Positions 12,923-25,151 of a stretch of 64,000 bases of DNA are shown here, piece after piece. The notes below the pieces were generated by a model, which ran no database searches, was not told where the DNA came from, and saw nothing but the letters and a program-made list of their open reading frames with translations. Source of the DNA: Dipetalonema caudispina. Its lineage: Eukaryota > Nematoda > Chromadorea > Rhabditida > Onchocercidae. The stretch spans positions 1-64,000 of the forward strand of contig JABVXV010000010.1 in NCBI GenBank assembly GCA_013365325.1. Direction: 5' to 3'. A program made the position numbers and the translations under genes. Numbering within the stretch: the stretch's first letter is position 1; each line of letters opens with the position of its first letter.

Positions 12923-15151
12923 AATATGAACGTTAATGCAGCATAACCTGAAACAGTATCTACTTCTTTACTTTCTTAACTCAGGTTATCGAACACGTGT
13001 TATGTTTTCTTTCTTGTACTTAATCTAGGTTTTTTTCATCCATTTACCATGATAATTGATTATCATTATCGCAGTAGTTTCAGAATCTCATGGGCTAATA
13101 TGCAAATGGTCCTATGCTTTATATAAACGAATGAAATTTACCAATATTTCACTAAACTTGGTCACAATTTATGACTTCATGTTAATCAATGAAATCGTAA
13201 CAGTTGGTTATGAAGGAATATAAGGAGAGGATATGTAAGAGGGTCGTATAAATGATCAGAGTTAGGAAGATGGTAAAATGGATGTGAACTTGAGTTAATC
13301 CTGAAATGAGATTAAAATAGTCTATTTACCATGAATGTCGTCAAATCGGTTTGTTTGGTGACTAGTGGTAGGCATGAATGTCAGAGATGCTTTGCCCAAC
13401 AATTCATAAACCTAAGAAACATCATCTCTTCCTTCTCTTATCCTTTCTCTTCTCTATCCCCTGTATATAGATGTCAAATTTCCTCTTTGCAATTTCATTC
13501 ATCTTCCAGCTTTTTTCATGGCGCTGATTTACTATTTTGATTTATATGCTGAACAGTCCGAAAATCAAAATTACAAACCGTTTTGTGGTAATCTGAAATT
13601 AGACTTGCCTAACCCAAATTCTTAAAATTTTAAAGCTGTAGATGGGACTGACCCAAGCTAAGTAATTTCCAGTGAAATTTGTTATCTTCATTACGAAAGC
13701 GAGATTGAAAATGAAACAAAAACATTCAACAAAGTAATTAAGTAGCTAAAAAGCCATTACGGAGAGACCTCAATGACTGATGTTTTTCTTTCTACCTGCT
13801 ACTAACAGGATATTGATGAATAAGCAGAAACATTTGTCTTTACACTAATGACGTGAATTTAAAATTCCAGAGCTTCTTGTTTCTTATGAAATCATTGCTA
13901 AGCTATTACACTAAGAACTAGGACACTTTACGCATACAGACTGAAATATTTAAAATCGTTATTCAATTCCTCCCACTCTTTTATTAAGGCCAATCAATTT
14001 AAGGAAAAGTACATTATCATCTGTTCTATTCTCAGATATACGAAGCTGGATAGTCGTCAGAATGGAAACGATGTCGTACTTCCAATTTAGACAATGATCA
14101 CATACAGTATATTTGAAGAAGCTTTAGACAAATCAAGAAGATATTGTCGAATGTTAGCTAACTAGCTAGCTAGCTAAGAAAAGTGATGCAAACTACATAG
14201 GGCTACTAACAAATTAATTATTGTTCAAATTCTTTCTCATTGATAATTACTTCGTGTGATTTGTCAACTAGATGGGAAGGAATTTGTTCTTGAAAGTTTA
14301 TTAAATCCATCTGTTCTCGAAACAATACATATCAAATCATGGGACATAAAGTGCATATGAACACTAACTAGATCATGTATGCTGTTTCTATCGGCTATCA
14401 ATGTTCATTTGTAGATTCGAAACTTAACGAAATGTGATCTAGAGATATAAAACCAAGCTCTGTTTAGTTGAAGCAACATTGGTATTATCAAGAGCTGTTT
14501 TCATTGGTGATAAATTCCGGTAATTTTATGAATTCTAATGTTAGTACTTTCAAAAACTTTGAAATGGTTCATTCGAGTATGGATTTCTTAATATGTGGAG
14601 AGGTATTTTTTTTTATGTTTATACGAACTTGTTGAATATCCTGTCTGCATTGCATATAAAACTGCAATATAAGTCATTGCAAAGAAAATAATGTCATATA
14701 TTTGAAATAATTTTTAAGTGATACATAAAGTTTCGGAAAATTCGAATACCTTTGGGCGTAAAATATTTCGTTTAATTACTTGCTAATTAAGGCTGACAAT
14801 GATTTGACCGACGGGCAGTGATTTGATTTTAACTAACAGTCCAAATATGATAATATTTTTGTAATCTGTTTAAACATCTAGAATATGTCACACCATGCCT
14901 CGACATTGCCTTAAAGTTACTACTGATGATGTTCCCGGTAGTTCATATCCAGTAAATACTATTATCAATAATAATGATGATAAATCATCTAATCCAAAAC
15001 CATTAAACAATTTTGAAAATCCAGTGATAGTAATTATTTCAAATATATTTCAATGATTTAAATACAATACGATTCAACTTGAACGGTTATTTTTTCTTTA
15101 CTGTTGGAAAATCACAGGGAAAAGGAGATGCGAAAGAATTACTTACCTGTG
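12923..15151. other. Intergenic region, PEX2 to small membrane peptide
   Basis: AT-rich with many stops in all frames. It contains a short GCTA run (about 14155-14175) and a 53-codon plus-strand ORF at 14895-15056 for which I see no coding support. No RNA gene recognised. Confidence 0.5.
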
Positions 15152-15322
15152 CTAATGCTCATCTCTTCGTGATGAAGCCATGGCTGAGGTTGCCACCATA
15201 TAAAGTAGACTGGTGAGTACAACGAGGATAAGCAGATTAACAGTAAGAATAAGAGTATTCTTATCAAAAGTTTTTTCAGCAACCTCAACAATGCTTTGTT
15301 TACGCGATGCAGGAGGTGCCAT
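15152..15322 (-). CDS. 56-residue single-pass membrane peptide
   Basis: The ORF opens with ATG at 15322 and stops with TAG at 15154-15152. The N-terminal half is polar and has a basic-serine site RKQS followed by IVEV and a charged helix. A transmembrane segment follows (LILTVNLLILVVLTSLLYMV), then a short tail ending SSRRDEH. A clean 5' splice site (ACAG/GTAAGT, minus strand) lies five bases after the stop, so the exon appears transcribed and the intron would be in the 3' UTR. A second frame of the same exon is also open and hydrophobic, so frame choice is not certain. The layout recalls phospholamban (RRAS, IEM, helix, membrane segment), a regulator of the SERCA calcium pump. That is an analogy from reading, not a tested homology. 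Confidence 0.5.
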   Translation of the reverse strand: MAPPASRKQSIVEVAEKTFDKNTLILTVNLLILVVLTSLLYMVATSAMASSRRDEH

Positions 15323-17315
15323 TGTTCAAATTTTTGTTGCTTTTCGAATTTGGTCCACAAATACAAACAGAAACACACACACACGCACACAAACACAGGA
15401 TGAGTTCAGGATGAACGTAACTGTTTGAAGCTTACTTCCTAGCTTATTTCTTTCGTCTAAGTGTCAGTTGGATAGATGGATCAACTGCACTCCTTCTCTT
15501 TCGCTATTCAATGAAAATTGCAAACATTTTCTAACTTCAACAAACAACTGCCACCTGATATAATCTTCACCAGAATGATATTCACACATACTTCACACAA
15601 TGATGCACGTTTTTACAAGTCTCATACTTCAACATACCCTTGCTCTACTATCATCATACACATTCCTTACAAATTATTCCTAATTTTTTTACAATACAAA
15701 ATCATTTTTAACTTTATAAAAAACTTCAAAACACTTCCGGAATTCTCACATACTAATTCGAATCACTACCTGGTAATAAGTAAGTTTGTAATAAAAAGTA
15801 TAATGAAATTTTCGTTATTTAAAAGAATAAAGTATTCAAATTTTGTGACGAAAGTAAAGAAAGAGGTAAATCCAACCAGACGATAAATTTCCGGATAGTA
15901 GCACGTATCAAAAGTGTATTGGAGAGTATTATATACAAAAAAAAAGAATAGGATATGGTGGTGTTTCTGCAGCTGAAATTGGCATCATTTAGAATTATTT
16001 TCGAACTCAAGAAGGAAAAATGACATATTTGCATATATCCTTCTCACATTGTAATAGTCCGATCTTGAAATGAAGAAATTTTAATGTATTGGTCAGTATC
16101 ATTCGGACCCTTCTTTCATTAAGTGTGCGTATTTCTTGTTAATAAAGCAATTGCATATCAAACACGTAGTAAATAGAAATCATATAAGAAGCTTCCGTTG
16201 ATAAGTATCTCTCAATGGAAAATTTTATAAAATTATGAACAATTGAAATAAATTTTCTGTACGAGTCATGAAGATTCAACCCACATGTCCAGTTTCTCTT
16301 TCCTCATCCTATTCCCTCTGAAGAGAAGACCAAGAGTTATCCCAAGGTAACCAAATTACCAGCTTTTTTGACATGTGGAGATAGTCAGAAGTACAAGTGT
16401 ATGGAATACAAATGAAATAACATGTTTCACCAACCATCGTACGGTATTCGGTGCTCGTAAATATTTTTAGATTTCATAAATTACATTCTGTATGTCCCAA
16501 CTCGACTTCGTGAAAAATGACACTCGTGGACAATTATGCGATATATATACAGCACATAATTGGAATTTCAACATCATGTAAACAATATCAACTCTATGTT
16601 TACTTCAATATTGTTGAAGAACGCAGTCATAATGCAAAAATAACCAATGAAACTTTCACCCTAACGAAGCCACTCTTGCAAACAGAAATTCCTCCGCTGA
16701 TCCTGACCAATTGCAGTACAGAAATTCCTTGGTCATTTCGAACGTATATCACAAGTTACTCCAATGTAAAACAAAGTTTTGCTTCTATAATGTGCTTTTC
16801 TTCACCAGAGAATAATAGGATGTGCCGATGAATTTGTACCATACCCACCACCCACCCACTCAAGACCTATCAAAAAGGCTTATTTTGAATGAAACAGTCA
16901 TGAAAGAAATTTATTTTGTTAACCAGAATGCACTTTTATTGCAGTCACAAAATAAACTACCATCTTTCACTAAGAAACTCTTTTCCCTCTGATTTTAAAA
17001 AGCAGGTTTTCTTAAGCTATCAAACAATTTCGTACTCTGGTACAAAATTTCCGTATCGTTCTGATCGTCGACTAATCGGAATGATCAGAGTTTGGCTGCA
17101 ATAATTGCTCTCTACCAGAAATAGGTCAAACAAGCTTCTTGATATCATAATATGCTTGGAATTTTTAAGAACATAACATATCACCTCTAGATATCAAAAT
17201 AAACACGAAGTATGCGAAGGAAAGTAGAATAAAGGAAAGCTGATCAAAGATTGAGCCGAATTCGAAGTGCTCATTTATTTACACCTACTACATGACAAAC
17301 TTCATCCACAATTAG
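15323..17315. other. Intergenic region before tafazzin
   Basis: AT-rich. It holds a short CA dinucleotide run near 15373-15397 and a nine-base inverted pair (CCACATGTC / GACATGTGG) near 16280 and 16371. Longer open frames at 15518-15886 (+) and 16517-16831 (+) have low-complexity AT-driven composition and no domain. I see no gene. Confidence 0.5.
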
Positions 17316-19113
17316 CTAAAGTTTCATTTGGTCAATCTGAGCACCGAGGTCAAATAATTTTTTCTGCACAAAATCAGCAAGTGCTTTTCGCCTTTCTAAT
17401 ACGGAACCAGCGCGGAACCTCCACATATGTTCCTTCATATCCACTTCAGAGCCTATCATTACTGTGACATGCTGCAATATGAGAATGCGTCAGGTGAAAA
17501 TGCTTTGTGAAAATTTTCAAGCATTTGAACATGATTCAGAAGAGAGCCATTGAACATAATGCTACCAGAGGACTTGACGAAAAAGAAAAAATTCAAAGTT
17601 CAGGTAAAGTGATACGGACTGTAATATCATATTTATTACCTTTCCTACTCTAGGATAATAAGGCTTCGATTGTGGCCAGACTTCAGCCATTTGGTGTATC
17701 CATATAGGTAAAAGTATTGGAGGATTTGGACTTTCCATAATCTGGAAGTTAACGCACTTATACATTTCAGACACAAAAACATTTTGCTGAGTGTAACCAA
17801 GATATAACAATGACACATTGCTAAAATCTGATGGATCATTTGTGAGCGTAGTAATAACAAATGAATGCATACGACTCAGAGAAAAATAGCAAATAACGAC
17901 CTTGTAGCTTACCATACGTGCTACACCCCATTTGATCCGTATAGGAGTGGGCGTTACTTTACCTTCGGGAAAAATATGAACCCACTGATTTTCTGCAAGT
18001 TTTTCAATACAAAAATCAACTCCCTTTTGATAAACGCCTTCACCACGTACAATGGGTACACACCTACCCAACGAAAAGAATCTGAAAATTTCGAAAATCT
18101 AGGAACCAAAAAACCTAACCTATAGATGAATCTTTTTTTGAAATAAATTAACATCCGAAAAAAGTCAACGATAAAAAAGCAAACAATAATAAGTTTTTCA
18201 TATGAAGTCTTAAAATTTTCGGCGGTTTAGAAGAGTAAAACATCCAATTTAGCCTCTAAAAATAAATGGTCAAATTGAATTGTGTCCAATATTTCGAGTA
18301 GGAAACAAGAGGTTCCTATCGCTCTAAACTATAACGTATTAGATAGGAAGGTGAGATTAGTATTTCACACTTTATGAGGTTTTCATAATTAGAATGTACA
18401 TCCTATTTAAAAAAGAAAAAAAAAACTATTAAAATGATATACTAACAAAGTATGCCAAGCTTTGGTAAAGCATATGTTATGCGCTGCCAAAGTGTACCGA
18501 AATCTTGATATGTTGGAGAAGAATTCACGCCAAGTGAAAAGACCTGAAGCAAGAGAATAAAATACCATTAGGGATTATCGCGGAAGGATTAAATATGATG
18601 AAATTGGTACTTGCAGTGTTTGATTCTCAAATTCTTCTCTTATGCATTAAACGCTTACACCAAATTAAAGGATCATCCATATTACTACGGTGATTTGATA
18701 CCGTGATCAATGGCCTCGATTTATTTTCCAGAACAGATAGAAGCCGATTTTTGTTAATGACTGATAAGCGATTCATATCTGAAGTTACATCTTCAAAAAA
18801 TTTGGCATCAGAACAAAATTATCCAAAAAGGATTACCATAATCAGAATCATTAGTACGTCATGAAGTGCGGTGTATCACAAAAAGATAACAAAACAACAT
18901 AGCTAACAAAATTGATTAAATTTTGGATAACAGAAATAATGCACTGGTAAGGACTTCATACCATTTATGCATAATTAAAAACATACTTAGTGAGAAAATA
19001 AGTTTGCAAGCTGAGAGGACCGCGACAAGAGTAGCCTTCGAAGCGAATCTATACAAAGCATTGGGATTTTTTGGAAAAGGCCATTGGAATTGAAATTCAT
19101 ATAATTTGCCCAT
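17316..19113 (-). CDS. acl-3: Tafazzin, cardiolipin transacylase
   Basis: Model on the minus strand: 19113-18987, 18778-18659, 18543-18447, 18081-17913, 17741-17640, 17471-17316; 256 residues, phases consistent (human isoforms 262-292). Seen in order: N-terminal WPFPKNP; the acyltransferase box PLITVSNHRSNMDDP with the H-x4-D catalytic motif; AHNICFTKAWH; SLGRCVPIVRGEGVYQKGVD; WVHIFPEGKV (the glycerol-phosphate site block); WGVARM; PYYPRVGKHVTVMIG; and a basic C-terminal helix with RRKALADFVQKKL. Tafazzin remodels cardiolipin at mitochondrial membranes, and its loss in people causes Barth syndrome. The start gives the family N-terminus before WPFP. Symbol by C. elegans naming from memory. Confidence 0.95.
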
Positions 19114-19596
19114 CTTCCTAATAACATTTCTAGTATCTGAAAATATTAATATAATACTTTACATCTTCACACTAATTAGTACAATTAATAAAGAATTTAG
19201 AAACAACCTCTGACTGACCAAAGTCCTTGTTCATCTAACCATAAACAACAGTAACCTTTCCGAATGACCTTTATGAGATGCATTGTACACCTATTCTGCT
19301 AATGGTTGTTTAGCCATTAGTTGTTCATTTAGGTTTTTGGTGTTTTAGAGTTTGAGGAAGGGAAGTTTGTTCTTTTTTTTTTTGGAGGGAATTCAGCGAT
19401 TAGGTGAGCAAATTTAAAGGTTTCGAGAAGTGCTCCCAAGTAAAGTTAGCCATCAACGTACTCACTCTACTAATAACACATAATCTTAGCTTTCTTGACC
19501 TTTTGTTTTCAGGATGCTATTGGTTATCTAGTGAAAATTTTGAATTACACAGGAAATTATTTCACAACTTGCAATGCAATAAAAGTGCTTGGAGTG
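19114..19596. other. Divergent spacer between tafazzin and the ACK kinase
   Basis: The two genes point away from each other. A 3' splice site (TTGTTTTCAG) ends at 19512, 84 bases before the kinase ATG. The stretch 19513-19596 is open and in frame with the kinase, so it is either 5' leader or N-terminal coding sequence. Confidence 0.5.
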
Positions 19597-22500
19597 ATGG
19601 CGACGGAACAATGCACAATTTCGGAATTACTATCAGAAGCCGATTTACTATGGTACATTTCTTCTTTCATTTGCTTTCAATCTTACTAATTGCAAGCAGC
19701 AAAAATTATGAATGCCGGCATTAAATAAAGGAATCATCGGCAAAAGCTGCTCCTATTTTTTTGTACCAATTAAAGTAGACCTCAGATTAAATTAGATGAG
19801 GTTAGACAAAAGTAAGTCGAGTAAAGCATTTTCGAAATCACATACGCTTTTCGAAATCTACAGATAACATTCAAACAGTCTAATATTAGTCAGCATAACT
19901 TCGATGAGTTTAATTCAACAGGAATGGGAAGTTGTGGATCTAATGCATTGCTGAAAATGGTAGAGTTGGTGCAGGATATATGGGATGAAGAGTCTCTTTC
20001 ATGGAGAATATGCTGAAATGTGGTATAGATAATCTCGGTTAAGTTATTTCAGTTATGAGCATTCTATGCGAACAGTCCTGAGGTTGCGTAATGCATCCGA
20101 TATGAGTTTTGTGGATGAGAAAGATTTGAACAAAATTGGTATGAGCAGACCGGAACAGAAACGTTTGCAAGCAGCTTACTATCGGAGATTTTCCAAGTCT
20201 TCGATTATGGGAAAGCTAAGAAGGAAGATCCTTGGCAAAGGTATCAGTTTCTTTTACATGTTGTCTCATCCACTTTTCGCTTGCTAATTACTGATCAGTT
20301 CGTATTAGTTGTACAATCACGATATTGCCTTAGTAGTATTACTACTCGGAATTACACCCTTGGTGTAATTATAAGCTGGGAATTCCAGGTTACTTTCTGT
20401 TCCTTCAACGCGTTTTAGTGAAACAAAAATGTGTCTGTATTGAGTATTTTTTTTAGGAAATCTAAAGAAAAAAGAACAACACCCACCGAGTTATCAAGAG
20501 CAGCATGTGATACCTCTGGAAAATGTTACCTTATCCAAGCAGTTGGGAAAAGGCGAGTTCGGATCAGTTTATCAAGCCGCTTGGAATAATTCAAATAATA
20601 TTGAGCAAATACAGGTATTTGCTGTGCATGGTTTTATTATCATTGAGTTTTAAGTTACGAAGGAGATCACTTGCAAGAACTCTTTTGGTTCACCCGCTTT
20701 CGATTACGAAGTTCAAATATTTCTAACAAAGATGACAGCTATTTTAATATACGGAGCTTGGTAACCCAAATCCCTGTTGCAGGTAGCTGTAAAATGTATT
20801 TTGCCGGAGAAACTGTTTGCCAATCCACTTAATTTTTTGCAAGAGGTCGCAGTGTTGCACAAAATGCGTCATGAATGCGTTGTCAGACTTTATGGCGTAG
20901 TACTGGATACTAAAGCAGTTATGCTGGTAGGTTTTTGGTTAGAGAAATGCATCTGTTTCTTCAAAATTAACATGTTTGTCATCTAAAAAGGTGACACCGT
21001 TTCTTATAGTAATTTTTTTTCTAGTTGCTTTTTCCCTCCTATGTTCAGTTTTAACGTGTACAAATTGTCATCTTTTTGAATTTCTTCAGTTACATTCTTG
21101 CAGGTATCCGAATTGGCACCTTGTGGGTCATTACTGGGATGTCTTCAAAAGCCCTCTCTACGTGCTACATTTTTTGTGGATACATTTTGTAAATTTTCGA
21201 TGCAGATTGCACAGGGCATGAAATATTTGTCAGATGAGAGACTTATTCATCGTGATCTTGCAGCACGCAATGTTCTTGTTTTTTCTGCTGAAAGGGTAAA
21301 TGGACTTTTTATACATTGTAACATATATTAGATTCTGGAAGAGTATTTCTGTCGTTATCTTTATCTCCCAAAAAGTGAAGACTGTAAACGTGTTTAGAAA
21401 ATGAAAATAAGATATAGAACAAGTGAGAGATACAATGGTAAAACATATTAGCATATTTATTTGGGGAAAAGTGAAATGTCAAATTTTGTAACTAATTTCA
21501 GGTGAAAATTTCGGATTTTGGATTAAGCCGTTCGTTGGGCATGGGCGAAGATTATTATCGAAGCGAGTTTTCAAAAGCAGTAAAACTACCAATCGCGTGG
21601 TGTGCTCCTGAAGCCATTAATTTCCTGAAGTTTACGTCTGCCAGCGACGTCTGGTCATATGGAGTGACATTATTTGAAATATTTTCTTTCGGTCAGATGC
21701 CATGGGCTGGCTTTACTGGTGCACAGGTTATTTTTGTTCCGTCCTTCATTGCTGCTAAATCCTCCATGCTTGTTAGGATATTCCGTTAGAGTTATTGTTC
21801 AGAATTTTCTGGTTTCGCTATTATAGCTTTTTCTCCAGCACATTGTTTTTTTTTAGATATTAGCAGCAATAGACTATCCAAATCTACAAAGATTAGAATG
21901 TCCAGACGCATGCCCAATAGAATTCTATGACCTCATGATGCAGTGCTGGGCTCACAAGCCGGAAGAACGTCCTTCTTTTACGGACATCGTTCGGCAGCTT
22001 CCAGAAATTATGCCTCAGTGTTTGGTTACTGTGACATCTTGCTGTGATGGAATTATTGACCATCTTCAGTACTCAAAAAATGAAACTATAATCGTGCTCG
22101 ATAAGTGGTTAGTGCTCAGTTTGCATTTTTAGTTCACCAGTAATTTCTTCCTGTATTTGCTGTGCGATGCATTTTTTAGACACATCCAAAGATTCTAGAG
22201 TCACTCTAGTTCTGATCTTAGTATTTATTTCATTAAATTCTGATGATTTAGATTGGAATTTCAGTCCTCCGACATATCCAGATGGCTACTTCTGGCGTGG
22301 ATACATGCGAAATGGTCGAACAGGTTTATTTAAACCCGAGGGAACTGTAGCAAAGCTCGCCATCGAATTACCCAGTAGCAAGTGCAATCAGTACTTGTCC
22401 CCAGTTTCTTTTTTAGCACATTCAAAAATTTTTTCCCGTGAAAAAGAAAAGGTACAAGACAAAAACGACCGCAAGAAGCTGTTGATAAGTGAACCTCAAG

Positions 22501-22604
22501 GTGATGTTCACCATACTTGTCACGTTGGAGTTGATGGGACGGCTTTTGGATTATTACAGGTAAATGTTCATTCAGTAAAATTGTCCCCTTCAGTTGGTTT
22601 TTAA
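19597..22604 (+). CDS. TNK2: ACK/TNK2-family non-receptor tyrosine kinase
   Basis: Model: join(19597..19652, 20053..20240, 20457..20614, 20783..20926, 21104..21295, 21502..21726, 21857..22107, 22265..22604), 517 residues if the last exon reads to its first stop. Seen: an ACK-type SAM domain (about 5-75) with DLNKIGMSRPEQKRLQAA; a tyrosine kinase (about 105-375) with GKGEFGSV, VAVK, IHRDLAARN, DFGLSRS, YYRSEF, WCAPEA and DVWSYGVTL; a short SH3 with GYFWRGYMRNGRTGLF; and a CRIB motif ISEPQGDVHHTCHVG near 480. SAM-kinase-SH3-CRIB order is diagnostic for ACK, a CDC42 effector. In C. elegans this family includes SID-3 (systemic RNAi) and ARK-1 (EGFR control); I cannot say which is closer. The C-terminus is uncertain: a GT at 22560 just after FGLLQ would allow further exons, for example 23558-23803. 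Confidence 0.92.
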
Positions 22605-24844
22605 TTCATGCATTTTGAATTAAACTCAGTCACTGAGAAAGAATGTGTCCACACTACTGGTGATGGAGCGTCGTATTTGTTGCAACACTTCCGTTTTATA
22701 ATTTTTTGAAACAACGTTATCAGTTAGATAAATCAATCAAAATCTAGACCTCAACTTCATTAGTTTTCCAGTTCGGTAAAAACGATGTATCAGTGAAGTC
22801 TTCTACAGCAGCTCTTTGATATCGTCCAAGTCTTATCATGCTATGGATGTTTATTCATCAGATAGATGTATATGAATTTAAAAATGATTTTCTAGACCTG
22901 CTGTCTCTTCTGTTTGTTTTTTTCAAACACTGTTGTTCGCAGGAATTGTTGCTTTACATTCAATAAACGGGAATGTTTTCAAAGAACTTGAAAATGCCCG
23001 AGTATTGGCAGTGACATGACTACGGGTATTGTGCAGTTGTTAGACGGTCTTTCAGTATCGAATTAATGTTTAGTTGATTCTCTCAAAATTCATGATATTG
23101 CATGTATAACACTTTCGATACTTAACTTCCTTAGCTTTACATGTTTAGCCTTTAGTGCCGGTAGTTTTCTTCAAAATTTAGCGATCATCAGTGCAAATGT
23201 ATGTTTTTTTACTGTTGTTTTGCTATAGCTTCGACATATCTTGTCGTTGCATAAAAAAGTTATCATATTTATGGTCTAATATGTGTAATTCCTTTCTGAT
23301 TCAATCAGAGAACAAACTGTTAAAATATGAAGCGCAGATGGTAAATATGTGGCTGATATTCACATCATTTTAAGGGTATCATCCAGAAACTAAAGGACAT
23401 TCCTAAATAGCAAAAAGTGCATTTAAGAAAAAAGTCCATCAAGTGTTTAGACAAGTAAAATATTAACCCTAAGCAGGACTGGAATCCTTTTGATATTGAA
23501 ATTAATTGGCAGTAGTAGGAACAAATCAGATCATTTTAAAAATGACCCTTACCTGAGATTATTTCATATGAAGAAAAAATCCATCGAGCAGAAATTGAAA
23601 AGGAATCGTCCCGATATGAAAGGTCAGAAAAAGTGTTACCGGTTACTCGAACAGTGATCAAACCAAGCATTACACAGGTTATTCGGTCGCGACGCACAAA
23701 CTTCCGTATGCAACTTTTCCGAATTAATAATAGTAATCAAATATTAAGGGGCCAAGCATATTCTAAACTTGATTCAGATCTGCAATTGGGAAATATACGA
23801 TAGATAGCGGAGATCATTTGCAAATCCTACCCTGATGAAAAGTGCCTCTTAACTTTTATAACTGATGACCCATCCTAATATTACAGTACGTTAATTTGAT
23901 TGCATTTTTTTAATTATCAGTTTCTTGCTCGCGATCTGCTTAGGGTGAACTGAGACATTAAGATCCAATTTACAACCGTATCCGTATTAGTTGTCATCCA
24001 TACCCGCACTTGAGTGTGTTCAATGAATATAACATCTAACCTATGTGCTAAAAGAACATCTAGTGGAAATTACTAAATGTTCCTGGTAATGTACAGTAGT
24101 TGTCAGTAAAATGTATGCCAACTTTGCAGTACATGGAAATGAATATATTAATTAGGTGAAGGAAAACAGAAGAATGTAATGTAAACAGTTACGAAGGAAT
24201 TACGATTACTACATAGAATGATGAATGATATCAGGGATAGTCACTAACAGAAAGATGAAAAATTACCCTCATCATTCATCACTTCCATCCTCTGGATGAA
24301 AACAGACAGAGCACGTTAGATATCAAGGATAGAAAACTGTTTTTATCGTCTAAATCCATACACAAAAAATAAGAATTGCATATTTTGAACAAAATTATCT
24401 ATCTGTTCATGAACAGCAAGAAACCTATGAGAAAGTTTGATTTATCACTACCGATACTTCTGTTATGAAACTAATAATATGGAAATGCCGACAAGATGGT
24501 AAATAAACGAGGAGGTGAGACAGATGATGAAGATGTATTCCAAAAAGTGCCAGAGAAAAGCTGAAATGTAATAATGCAGCTTTGTACTCCATAGGCATCT
24601 CTCACTTCATACTATGATTGCTTAATGCATTCCAAGGCCTGGTTAATTAATGAAGGCCAAATCTATTACTAAATGAATCTTAGAAAATACTTTCCTGAAC
24701 AATCTTTTGCCAATTAAACATCATTGCCAGTGGGAAAACTGAACAATCTTTTTTTTTGAGTGGAAAAACATTCAAAAAACAAGCAATCATTAAAAAATTT
24801 AAACAATTTTATTCAAATAGTTCAATGCTAACTGTTCAATTACA
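22605..24844. other. Downstream flank of the ACK kinase
   Basis: AT-rich. One open stretch at 23558-23803 is treated separately. Otherwise I see no exon with splice sites and no RNA gene. Confidence 0.45.
23558..23803 (+). CDS. Possible last exon of the ACK kinase (81 codons)
   Basis: A frame without stops runs from 23546 to a TAG at 23801-23803, rich in Glu, Arg, Ser and Lys (for example EKIHRAEIEKESSRYE, RSRRTNFRMQ). It begins after a weak acceptor (CCTTACCTGAG). A start at 23558 is phase 0, which fits splicing from 22559. It lacks the proline-rich and UBA parts seen in other ACKs. Chance openness is possible. Confidence 0.25.
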   Translation: MISYEEKIHRAEIEKESSRYERSEKVLPVTRTVIKPSITQVIRSRRTNFRMQLFRINNSNQILRGQAYSKLDSDLQLGNIR

Positions 24845-25151
24845 TTATCGTTCGAAGGATACGGATAGTAAAGAACTTGTAGACACTCTCACTGCACAAC
24901 TTTCACAGTAGCCTTTTAACAAACATATCAGATAAAATTTACCATCCGAATCATTTGGAAGCACAATTAACAGTGTTGACTTTCTAATGAAGAAAAGTTT
25001 GTTACCACAAACATTTATGTCCCAGACCAATTTCCGAAAATTAATAAAAATGAGTACCTAATTCCAAAAGCTTGAAAATGATATTAAGCATATTAAAACT
25101 CACTTCCTGTATATACTTCGGTTCACTAATCTCTATATTTTCTTCTCCCAT
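24845..25151 (-). CDS. Unrecognised 86-residue protein (two exons)
   Basis: Model on the minus strand: 25151-25104 and 25057-24845. The first exon starts MGEENIEISEPKYIQE and ends at a perfect donor (GTGAGT). A 46-base intron ends in GAATTAG, and phase is kept. The second exon reads VLIFINFRKLVWDINVCGNK, then a strand-like core (LLIVLPNDSDGKFYLICLLK), three cysteines and a C-terminus SVSFER. It has no signal peptide or clear membrane segment. I do not recognise the family; the alternating hydrophobic strands suggest a small beta-rich fold. It lies about 1.3 kb downstream of the KIND-FERM-PDZ gene on the same strand and could be its own unit. Confidence 0.45.

Noticed and set aside
14895..15056. 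53-codon plus-strand ORF starting MPRHCLKVTTDD
   Set aside because: Asn-rich, no recognisable fold, overlaps the 3' side of the minus-strand micropeptide transcript. Chance ORF is likelier.
15518..15886. 122-codon plus-strand ORF
   Set aside because: Composition reflects AT-rich DNA (Ile, Asn, Lys, Phe, His); no domain or splice signal.
16277..16382. Nine-base inverted repeat CCACATGTC / GACATGTGG
   Set aside because: Too short and too widely spaced to support a hairpin RNA or transposon end.
16517..16831. 104-codon plus-strand ORF
   Set aside because: No conserved motif, no leader or acceptor; treated as chance.
17562..17640. Read-through tail after the tafazzin exon ending at 17640
   Set aside because: The donor GTAATA and the exon at 17471-17316 restore the conserved HVTVMIG and C-terminal helix.
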